DNA from: Symbiodinium natans
Taxonomy: Eukaryota > Sar > Dinophyceae > Suessiales > Symbiodiniaceae
Direction: 5' to 3'
Assembly (NCBI GenBank): GCA_905221605.1
Contig: CAJNDS010000264.1
Location: 35,001-99,000 of the forward strand
DNA: 64,000 nt
In this document: one piece after another, positions 10,828 to 21,100 of the stretch
Layout of the letters: the number at the start of each line of letters is the position of its first letter
How positions within the stretch are numbered: the first letter of the stretch is position 1
Position numbers and translations under genes: made by a program
Notes under the pieces: generated by a model
The model's input: only the letters and a program-made list of their open reading frames with translations
What the model was told of the DNA's origin: nothing
The model's database searches: none

Positions 10828-13800
10828 GTCCGACGTCGCACCGGCCTGCATGTCTAAGAGCAGCAAGGCTTCTGCAGGGATGTCTTCATTGCATCGTCTT
10901 GGCCAGTAACACACAATAGTTCGAGAGTCCACAGCCGAACCGAAGGCTTCGTGGAAAGAGCTCCGAGAAAGTCGGAAGCCACGTCGGCCGTCACGAACTG
11001 TGATCGCTGTCTCGTCTGAAGCCATATCAACTGCGACACAATGCGGAGCTCCGGCGCCTTCAAAATGAAGCAGAAATGCACTGACTCCTTTGGGCGGCAG
11101 ACCCAGGCTGCAGGCGAGATCAACTTGATAAAGCTTGCTGGCGCTGCGATAGCATCTGAAGCCTGCGTCTTCCGCCTCAGTGTTTTCCGCGACTTCGCTA
11201 TTTTGAAGAGACGCTGCAATGACAGCTCGCAGCAGAGGTGTCGTATGCCAAAGAGCACATGGTATGCAATTGCCTCGACGAAGACATACATCCGGAAGAG
11301 ATTCTAACGCAGGAACTTCTTCTGACGCGCGCTGTATCGCGGACAAAAAATCCAGGGGTTTCTTCTCCACGATCTTCACTTTGAAGCCTGTTTGTTGTTC
11401 GATAATGCTTTCACTCGAGGCACAAAACTTCTGGATGTCTGCAGTCCATGCTCTCGATATTCTAAGGCCATCGAAATGCAAGGACAGGTGTGCCGGCTTT
11501 GGATCCACGACGAGGACGTGCTCTGACCAGCACTGAAGAATTCGATCTTCCACCGCGTGCCACAACAAAGAAAAAATTGTCGCCGAAGGAAAATTCTTGC
11601 CCTTCTGATCCTTCAAGCTCATGTAGTCCTCGTGAAGAATGTTACATGCAACCCAGCGCAAGTATAATGAAATTCTCTGCAGCTTCCTGACATCCTCATT
11701 TTCTTTTAGATCTTCTGATGGCGTTCCACCATTCAGAATAGCGTTCAGCACATCTTCTCCTTTTGATCGAGATAACTGCAGCCTCTGAATGAAGTCATCG
11801 CGCCTGTGAGCAAGTTCCTCGAGAACCTCGCCCAGGTCTTTCGGTAAAGCTGGCTCCGGCTTCATCTTCTCCAGCAACTGGTACGTAAGCGAGAAACAGC
11901 AGTTTTGTATGTCTAAATCTGCAGAGTGTGTCTCTAGAACATGCATCTGGAGTCTGCGGGACATAGCCTGCGCGCTACCCAGTCCAGCGTACCGACGAGG
12001 CGTCACCGTGTAGGCTGGCTTATCAGGATAATGATAGGTGATCTGTTTTGACAGAACGCCTTTCACTCTGAGTCGCCTTCCCGGGCTGCGTGCACAACCA
12101 CTTGCATCACTGCCATCAAGCAAGCACTTAATGCTTTTTTCGTGAGCCTGTAATTTCTGCAGCGCGCTGGAATGTTTTCGTGTGACAGCCTCTTGCTCAG
12201 CTACCGGCCTTCCTTTCTTGGACTCGCCCGCTGCAGTCTTGGACATGACCTTGTGGTACTCGAGCAAACAAAGAGAGTTCTTCTTCCGACTCGAGTGCGT
12301 GACTGCATACTGTCGCAAGCTCTGCATGTCGTGCTCTTCCTCGAATACCATCCTCACGTTGCCTGCATCGGCCTCAGGCAAGATTTCCCGGAACGTCTTT
12401 TCGAAGGTCATGAAAGGAATGAAAGCACCGGGCTTCACTTTGCTTGTCTTGTGCTTAACAATTCCAGCACGCATCACGCATTTGTTTTCCATCTCGTCCC
12501 ACAAGTTTTCTTTTGACAGATTAGGGGTTTTTGCCTGCTTCAAGGCCAGCTTCTTGAACTCAGCTCCGTCGTTGTGGAAAGCAATGTTTCGAATATGAAA
12601 AGCCGAAGTGTCTCCCACTCATTGACTTTGTTTTCTCTGTCGTTCTGACTGGCTTTGTCACCCTCGAGTACGGCAGCAATACCATCGCCCTCTTCGAGCT
12701 GGCGTTGACGGACGGTGAGGCCACATGCCATCCGCATGACATCTTCCGTCAAGTACGAATCTCCACCATTGCAGTAAGCTTCGATGAGCTGGTAGCAATC
12801 GTCCCTGGTGTGATTGCGCTCAAAGGCCCACTGCAAGCGCAGACCTGCGATTGAGGCCTGAGATGTAAGCATAAATTTGAGGCTAGGGTGGGTCTGCAGC
12901 AAAAATCCCGTCCAGCTCGTGATCGTTGTAGTTCAGCAGAAATTTTGGATGCACGAAACGCGCTTTCCCTTTCCAGATGAACGCGCGTCTAAATAAGGAA
13001 TGGAAGTTGGCCAGACTAACTCCTGCAAAATGCATCATGCGATTAAGCTCCAGACGCTTCCAACCAATAACGTGGAACATGCGGGTAGTATACCCGTACG
13101 GCTTGCGTCCCATAATGCCATCAGCAGACATCGTCTTCTTGTAGAGGTCGGTATGCAACTTCTTGCTACTCTCGGGAGCCTCTTGACCCGTCAGTATAAA
13201 ACAACGGGCGAAAGATTCCACTTGCTTGCGAAGCTCCTCGTCCAGATGCCACACGTTCGGATCAAAAAAACAGTGGTGCTGCTTGTACATTTCCGACAAG
13301 TGCAAGGAGTATAAGCTTTGACCGACACCACCAGGTGAAATCCCTATGAAACACCTGTCGACGTTCAAGCCTCGTTTCGCTAATGCCAGTGCACTTTGAA
13401 AGCATTCGAAAACATCACAATTGCACCAAAAAGTCTGCTGGTAGAAGCGTTGCAGACGCTCTACATTGTGCTCCAGCACGACGTCCAGCAAGGCGTGCGG
13501 TATGTGCACGTAGCAGTTGTTTTCCGCGCTTTTCTTGACGACCTCGATAGGGTGTTCTGAATCAGGTGAATCGTACTTGAAACAAACGTCGTCAAAGCAA
13601 ACAGCAGGCTCCCTTTGATCTTCACTTTCACACCATTCAACAATAAGTGATACCATGCGAGTCTGCATAAGCTCGCTTCTGAGGAAGCAACACATCTTGA
13701 AGCTGTTGTCCGCGAAATTGCTAGTCCACGACTCCTGGTCGGGATTCTGGTCTGGGAAAACTGGACGGTCGTCGGCTCCTGAATCGAGGCGTTCAAGTTG

Positions 13801-15405
13801 TGCGCTTTTGATTTGGCATCTTGCTGCATGTCTGCAGGCATCCAGAAATGCTGCTTCGTCAACGAAATTCTGCTTGTCACTCATGATCGCAGCGGCAATA
13901 GCATCCGGTTGTCTTTTGACGTTGTCTTTCATCCTTTTGAAGATACCTTCCAGAGTTGTGAAAAACACGAGGACTCGATGAAGCACTGCCTCAGGAGGAA
14001 TGCCGCCAAATGGCACAAATGAGCCATCGTCATTGTAAATATACAAGAAGCCTCTGTGAACTCGCAGATGTCTTTCGCCCTCGACCATCCAAAGTATTGT
14101 TGCAGCGTCTGCAAGTAAAAGCTTGCCCGACAAGTTTCTGTCGACCATGTAAGAAGCAACCAGAATAAGTCGCTGCAACTCAACGCTGGTATCCGGATAG
14201 GCTACCTTCAATTGCAAGAGAGAATCCTGCGTTTTCTTGCGAATGTCATGCCGTGTGTTTCTGACATCCCGAGGGTACGTGTCCAGCACAGTAGCTATGC
14301 AGTCGGCCGAGTCTCTGAAGATCTTCGAGAAACGCTGCAGGTGACTGTCAGCTCCCGGCAAAAGACGCCTTTTCTTGGCACTGTGAGGCACCTCATCGTC
14401 TGCATTGTCTAAGAGCTTGCTCAACACCACCGCAGCGTCGTCGGAAAGTGGATCGCCTGGACTCTCATGTGGAAGAACAACTGTGAAGGGCAGTGTGGGT
14501 TCTGGTTCTTCCGTTTGCTGCTGCTGATTTGCGTTGGTATCGCGACTCTTTTGTAGTGCTTTGGAGAGCAAGAGATCACGTCTGATGCTCATAAGCTTTG
14601 TCACCGACTCCTGCGTGTCTGGCACGTCGTCGATGAAACCTAGCGGAAGGTAGTTCGGATGTATGCACACAACGAGCATCCTTGCAACCTTGATCTCGTA
14701 ATACTTCTCCAAGATCCACTTGTACACGTTCAGCTGCAGGCGATAGTGCTCTCCCTGACAATCAGGGACAGTATCAAGCGGGCTTTTCATGAAATGTCCA
14801 TAGCTGTTGTATTTCTCCCTCAACTTCGAGCTGCGCTTCCAGTCCACTAGAACGAACTCGCCCCTATCCGGGAATCGCAAGACAAGGTCGATTGATCCTG
14901 CCAGATCTTCTTCTGGCGCATGAATGCACCACTCTGTTCTGTATGCTTGGACATCACCGATCGTTCCAAGTACACGAATGGCTGCATGAAGCTCACCCTC
15001 CATGGGTCCTGGCATGATCTGATAGCCGTTCAGAAGGTTTTCCAACATCGCGTGCATCCAAGTGCCAGCGTTTGCAGCATGGTCTCTCTGAACTTGCCAC
15101 AAGTCCACGATCTCGCTGTCGTGCAGCATGAAACTGGACATAAGCTCTTCCCAATTGGCAAGATCAGCTCGACTTCTCTTGAAAAGATCACAAACGACTT
15201 TCAGATCCGGTTGGTCTTGTGTGAGTTCGTGGACAAGGTCCGCTTGATAAAAGCAATCTTCTCCGGCAAGCATGGAAGCAATAAGCTTGAAATTGGCGTC
15301 GTTGGCCACATACTCTTCCCTGGGCCATCGCGCTCCGGCCTTCATCTTCACTATCGCATCAGATGAGTCGAACTCCTGAGAATATTCATGTAGCAGTCCA
15401 GTGAC
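10828..15405 (-). pseudogene. Nuclease-helicase-polymerase-protease polyprotein, left copy (frameshifted)
   Basis: About 99% identical by eye to 18132-22721 and with the same domain order. It is broken by two indels. One is a 13-bp deletion near 12557, within the region encoding residues 925-940 of the right copy. The other is a -3/+4 change near 12878 (net +1). The frame is thus split into about 12883-15351, 12540-12902 and 10828-12618. The 3' end runs into the inversion breakpoint at 10827/10828, so the apparent C-terminus beyond it is antisense of the inverted transposase and not real. Scattered substitutions (for example Gly to Glu in SRSKG) also distinguish it. Confidence 0.85.
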
Positions 15406-15494
15406 CTCAGCTTGTACACTATTGCAAAACTACATTACCTTCGTTGCGTGATATTTTTGTTACATTTACATGTGCTAATCTACAGCCCGGGGAC

Positions 15495-15610
15495 ACTGCA
15501 TCCGATAGCGGAGTCGTTGCAGAAATACTTGTGACCGTCTGGCTCGAAGCGCAAAGCTTTATCATGTTGATGTGGATTGATGGTGGATAAATCAGTTCGC
15601 GCTTGTAAAA
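15495..15610 (-). pseudogene. Upstream exon of the left-copy polyprotein
   Basis: It reads KALRFEPDGHKYFCNDSAIG and continues with CSV up to a GT donor at 15494. It is separated from the main frame by an 89-nt intron (15406-15494). It corresponds to 22811-22926 in the right copy; the poly-T tract at its 5' end differs by one base between copies. Confidence 0.65.
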
Positions 15611-16024
15611 AAAGGTTGTGGCTGTCCCAGGGTCTGATGGCATGTGAAACACAGGCGTGATCGGATCGCGACAAAGAACTGCTCCGACTATGCGTCCCAT
15701 GAGACCAGTCCATCCTCCTTCAAGACTATAATTAAACTAATAAGCGAAGGCGACAGTATACAACGCAACGAATGTGTTAAGACAATCTGGATCATTGCAA
15801 CACTGTCCTTCTCCGTAAACAGAAGCTTCAACGTCCATCGCCAGGCTCTCCGCATCGTCCGACGCACCCCCAAGGAAGTCATCTGCTAAGGCTTCCGCCG
15901 CCAAGGCATCCTGCGTGTGTTTTTTTATTCAACAGCATGAATACTCGCAGCTAGTTCACATTGTTGTTGTTGTTTTTTTTATGCTTGTTTGCTAAAGAAT
16001 GAACAAAACATAAACTGTTTTAAG

Positions 16025-16228
16025 TTAAGACGAAGCATCAACATGATCATTGCCGTATTGCTTGGAACGTCGTTCTTGCTCTATGGCCAAGAATAAATGC
16101 AGACGCAGGGCAAAGCTCAATGCAATGCTTTGCCATTCCAGTGAGTTCCCGAACTCTGCTGGATGTGGCAAACCTTCAAGAACTCTGAGTCGGCAAGAAT
16201 CGAGCTTGCAAAGTTCATGCAGAAAATG
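16025..16228 (-). pseudogene. F-box/RING-like gene fragment at the gap edge (left copy)
   Basis: Identical or nearly so to the 3' end of the gene at 23340-24953 (RLRVLEGLPHPAEFGNSLEW and following residues), with the same stop. It is cut by the 100-N gap, so it cannot be known whether the rest exists. Confidence 0.85.
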
Positions 16229-16328
16229 NNNNNNNNNNNNNNNNNNNNNNNNNNNNNNNNNNNNNNNNNNNNNNNNNNNNNNNNNNNNNNNNNNNNNNNN
16301 NNNNNNNNNNNNNNNNNNNNNNNNNNNN
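16229..16328. other. Assembly gap (100 N)
   Basis: Exactly 100 N, the usual placeholder for a gap of unknown length. It separates the two element copies and truncates the transposase of the right copy. Confidence 0.99.
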
Positions 16329-17479
16329 CTGACACAATGTGTGCCAAAGGAAAGTGCGTGGCAAGGTAATGAGCAGACACTTCTATGTAACGATAGTATC
16401 GGAGCTTCAATGCTAAAGTGGAGCGATGAAGCGTGTTCGTGCTTCTCGACCACGAATTAATCTCCGCGTGCAGGGCCTCATTGCCAGAAGTCCCGCTGGG
16501 CAAGGAATGCAGCTGCTGTCTAGGTAATGCACGACGCACTCGAACATTGTTTAGCAACCATTCCAGCCTATCCGGCGCGCACGCAGCAAACAGGATCTTG
16601 TAGATTTCCTTGTTGGGTCCTGCCGCTTTGCGCGCGACCTCACGCGAGTATCGCGAACAGACGGCAGCAACCCCTTGGATGAACTCCAGTCTACTGCGCA
16701 GCGGCGTCTCGCAATCCATTCCTCCCAGGACTGCATTTGTTTCTTCGGCAGGCATATCCATCGACAAAATCATGTCCCTATACTTTGCTTCTGCTTCATC
16801 TAAAGGTCTGGACATGTCGCCGTCGTACAAGGTCATCTGCAGCCTCAGACGCACGGAATCGTCGACTGCGCAGGTTTTCTTCAGGATGCCTCGCAGAGTT
16901 TTCGATCCGGGCGTGCGCTTGTTCCAGTGCCCATACTCGTAGACAATCGCCAGATGAATGGGGTCCAGCATCATGCCTTTTAAGTTCGGGCACGTGTACT
17001 TTGCAAGCGAGTAGAATTTTGCAGATGGACTATCAGTCGCTATATACTCAACACAACTGAGCTGTCGCTCTGTGAAAGTTTCTTGCAAGGCTTCCAGCAC
17101 GTGCTCTGACTTCTCTGTCTGTAAAGGCTGAAGAAGTAGAACAGCTCCCGAACGACCCCTTACCGTTAGCAAGCGTCTCCACGCAAGCTGATCCCCGAAA
17201 GGGGCGTCGTTGCGAGCCGACGCGGAGGCCCGGTACGATGTCTGGCCCTTCAGCTTCAGGCATATTTTCAGCGTGGCGTCCAGGCTAATGTATGTCCACT
17301 CATGCTCTGCTTCGAGATGAGCAGTCATGACACTCATTCTTGTCGTGAAGGAAGGTGATATAGTGATGTCCTCGAGCATGGGTAGCCAGTGCTTGACGTC
17401 GGCCGGCAGCAAAGTGGACAGCTTGTTACCGGCCTGGTGCGCTGCCATGTGACAGCGAGGCCATATGCTTCGCACCTTG
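16329..17479 (-). CDS. Mutator/ISL3-like DDE transposase (right copy, 3' end lost in gap)
   Basis: Open frame of about 382 residues before the gap, numbered from the GTG codon at 17475. Catalytic candidates are D66 (YISLDATLKI), D148 (YIATDSPSAKF) followed by PNLKGMMLDPIHLA, which resembles the PnA-iv-D-x-x-H loop of ISL3/Mutator-type enzymes, and E333 or E338 in TSGNEALHAEIN. It presumably cuts and joins DNA to move the element. No ATG starts this frame (17475 is GTG and an upstream TGA closes the frame), so it is probably an exon joined to the zinc-finger frame through a short intron: 17480-17555 (GC-AG, 76 nt) or 17476-17557 (GA-AG, 82 nt). Both lengths keep the frame. The C-terminus is visible only in the left copy. 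Confidence 0.8.
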
Positions 17480-17548
17480 CTTAGACAATAACATCAGTAT
17501 TCTATGAGCGTATCTACTAAGATACAAAAGAAACAATGCTAAGGCAGC

Positions 17549-18145
17549 TTAAAGCTCTTGAGCATGAGTCATCGTCATCTCCTGCAGCAAGAGATCCGCG
17601 AAGGTGTGTGTGTAATACAGATTGCGAGCACGTCGCACATGAAGCGAGTCGCCAACTGCACTCACATTGACATACATCGGGCCAGTGCGATCGAAGACCA
17701 GTCGGATGTGCTTGTCGATGTGAGTGATAGACGCTGAGAGCGGCGGCACCACAGTATTCCGCAGTATGCATGCGCTTTCCTGAAGAAGTGCTTCTGCTCG
17801 ACATTGCGACGACGCAGCGTGATTGTACAGTGCCAGCACAACCTTTACTTGCTTGCTTCCTGAAGGAATGAACTGACGTTCGAAGCGATGATGTTTGGTG
17901 ATATGGGTTCTCAGGGATGAAAGTCGGCTAAACGATCGAAAGGGACAGAAGGGACATGTTCGTCTTCCGTTGTTTGTTTTCGCGCGAGCTGCCAGATTGC
18001 TGCTTACCTCTTTGACTTCTGTCTCCAGACAATGTAAAATATTGTCCGACACAAATGGGCGGTCTTCGGAGTCAAACTCGATCCTCGATGGGGACAAGGA
18101 AAACAGTGTGTTTCCCTTCGTCGTCCGATGTGTCCGACGTCGCAC
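17549..18145 (-). CDS. C2H2 zinc-finger region of the element transposase
   Basis: A frame of up to 198 residues holding one C2H2 finger (C-x2-C-x12-H-x4-H) in CPFCPFRSFSRLSSLRTHIT followed by KHH, then a helical region ending THAQEL. It lies between the polyprotein (ends 18072, overlapping in another frame) and the transposase frame (from about 17479). The finger probably gives DNA-end recognition to the transposase; such fingers are common in eukaryotic DDE transposases. The frame begins without ATG context. A run of three Gs near 18118, two in the left copy, decides whether it is fused in frame to the polyprotein. I think it is an internal part of one long protein. Confidence 0.7.
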   Translation of the reverse strand: MRRRTHRTTKGNTLFSLSPSRIEFDSEDRPFVSDNILHCLETEVKEVSSNLAARAKTNNGRRTCPFCPFRSFSRLSSLRTHITKHHRFERQFIPSGSKQVKVVLALYNHAASSQCRAEALLQESACILRNTVVPPLSASITHIDKHIRLVFDRTGPMYVNVSAVGDSLHVRRARNLYYTHTFADLLLQEMTMTHAQEL

Positions 18146-21100
18146 CGGCCTGCATGTCTAAGAGCAGCAAGGCTTCTGCAGGGATGTCTTCATTGCATCG
18201 TCTTGGCCAGTAACACACAATAGTTCGAGAGTCCACAGCCGAACCGAAGGCTTCGTGGAAAGAGCTCCGAGAAAGTCGGAAGCCACGTCGGCCGTCACGA
18301 ACTGTGATCGCTGTCTCGTCTGAAGCCATATCAACTGCGACACAATGCGGAGCTCCGGCGCCTTCAAAATGAAGCAGAAATGCACTGACTCCTTTGGGCG
18401 GCAGACCCAGGCTGCAGGCGAGATCAACTTGATAAAGCTTGCTGGCGCTGCGATAGCATCTGAAGCCTGCGTCTTCCGCCTCAGTGTTTTCCGCGACTTC
18501 GCTATTTTGAAGAGACGCTGCAATGACAGCTCGCAGCAGAGGTGTCGTATGCCAAAGAGCACATGGTATGCAATTGCCTCGACGAAGACATACATCCGGA
18601 AGAGATTCTAACGCAGGAACTTCTTCTGACGCGCGCTGTATCGCGGACAAAAAATCCAGGGGTTTCTTCTCCACGATCTTCACTTTGAAGCCTGTTTGTT
18701 GTTCGATAATGCTTTCACTCGAGGCACAAAACTTCTGGATGTCTGCAGTCCATGCTCTCGATATTCTAAGGCCATCGAAATGCAAGGACAGGTGTGCCGG
18801 CTTTGGATCCACGACGAGGACGTGCTCTGACCAGCACTGAAGAATTCGATCTTCCACCGCGTGCCACAACAAAGAAAAAATTGTCGCCGAAGGAAAATTC
18901 TTGCCCTTCTGATCCTTCAAGCTCATGTAGTCCTCGTGAAGAATGTTACATGCAACCCAGCGCAAGTATAATGAAATTCTCTGCAGCTTCCTGACATCCT
19001 CATTTTCTTTTAGATCTTCTGATGGCGTTCCACCATTCAGAATAGCGTTCAGCACATCTTTTCCTTTTGATCGAGATAACTGCAGCCTCTGAATGAAGTC
19101 ATCGCGCCTGTGAGCAAGTTCCTCGAGAACCTCGCCCAAGTCTTTCGGTAAAGCTGGCTCCGGCTTCATCTTCTCCAGCAACTGGTACGTAAGCGAGAAA
19201 CAGCAGTTTTGTATGTCTAAATCTGCAGAGTGTGTCTCTAGAACATGCATCTGGAGTCTGCGGGACATAGCCTGCGCGCTACCCAGTCCAGCGTACCGAC
19301 GAGGCGTCACCGTGTAGGCTGGCTTATCAGGATAATGATAGGTGATCTGTTTTGACAGAACGCCTTTCACTCTGAGTCGCCTTCCCGGGCTGCGTGCACA
19401 ACCACTTGCATCACTGCCATCAAGCAAGCACTTAATGCTTTTTTCGTGAGCCTGTAATTTCTGCAGCGCGCTGGAATGTTTTCGTGTGACAGCCTCTTGC
19501 TCAGCTACCGGCCTTCCTTTCTTGGACTCGCCCGCTGCAGTCTTGGACATGACCTTGTGGTACTCGAGCAAACAAAGAGAGTTCTTCTTCCGACTCGAGT
19601 GCGTGACTGCATACTGTCGCAAGCTCTGCATGTCGTGCTCTTCCTCGAATACCATCCTCACGTTGCCTGCATCGGCCTCAGGCAAGATTTCCCGGAACGT
19701 CTTTTCGAAGGTCATGAAAGGAATGAAAGCACCGGGCTTCACTTTGCTTGTCTTGTGCTTAACAATTCCAGCACGCATCACGCATTTGTTTTCCATCTCG
19801 TCCCACAAGTTTTCTTTTGACAGATTAGGGGTTTTTGCCTGCTTCAAGGCCAGCTTCTTGAACTCGTGAAAGGTGAGCAGCTCCGTCGTTGTGGAAAGCA
19901 ATGTTTCGAATATGAAAAGCCGAAGTGTCTCCCACTCATTGACTTTGTTTTCTCTGTCGTTCTGACTGGCTTTGTCACCCTCGAGTACGGCAGCAATACC
20001 ATCGCCCTCTTCGAGCTGGCGTTGACGGACGGTGAGGCCACATGCCATCCGCATGACATCTTCCGTCAAGTACGAATCTCCACCATTGCAGTAAGCTTCG
20101 ATGAGCTGGTAGCAATCGTCCCTGGTGTGATTGCGCTCAAAGGCCCACTGCAAGCGCAGACCTGCGATTGAGGCCTGAGATGTAAGCATAAATTTGTTGA
20201 GGCTAGGGTCTGCAGCAAAAATCCCGTCCAGCTCGTGATCGTTGTAGTTCAGCAGAAATTTTGGATGCACGAAACGCGCTTTCCCTTTCCAGATGAACGC
20301 GCGTCTAAATAAGGAATGGAAGTTGGCCAGACTAACTCCTGCAAAATGCATCATGCGATTAAGCTCCAGACGCTTCCAACCAATAACGTGGAACATGCGG
20401 GTAGTATACCCGTACGGCTTGCGTCCCATAATGCCATCAGCAGACATCGTCTTCTTGTAGAGGTCGGTATGCAACTTCTTGCTACTCTCGGGAGCCTCTT
20501 GACCCGTCAGTATAAAACAACGGGCGAAAGATTCCACTTGCTTGCGAAGCTCCTCGTCCAGATGCCACACGTTCGGATCAAAAAAACAGTGGTGCTGCTT
20601 GTACATTTCCGACAAGTGCAAGGAGTATAAGCTTTGACCGACACCACCAGGTGAAATCCCTATGAAACACCTGTCGACGTTCAAGCCTCGTTTCGCTAAT
20701 GCCAGTGCACTTTGAAAGCATTCGAAAACATCACAATTGCACCAAAAAGTCTGCTGGTAGAAGCGTTGCAGACGCTCTACATTGTGCTCCAGCACGACGT
20801 CCAGCAAGGCGTGCGGTATGTGCACGTAGCAGTTGTTTTCCGCGCTTTTCTTGACGACCTCGATAGGGTGTTCTGAATCAGGTGAATCGTACTTGAAACA
20901 AACGTCGTCAAAGCAAACAGCAGGCTCCCTTTGATCTTCACTTTCACACCATTCAACAATAAGTGATACCATGCGAGTCTGCATAAGCTCGCTTCTGAGG
21001 AAGCAACACATCTTGAAGCTGTTGTCCGCGAAATTGCTAGTCCACGACTCCTGGTCGGGATTCTGGTCTGGGAAAACTGGACGGTCGTCGGCTCCTGAAT

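Noticed and set aside
18345-18994. Plus-strand open frames across the giant element gene (and similar ones throughout 10.8-15.4 and 18-22.7 kb)
   Set aside because: They lie antisense to an intact 1,531-codon frame with recognisable motifs and occur identically in both copies only because the sense gene is conserved.
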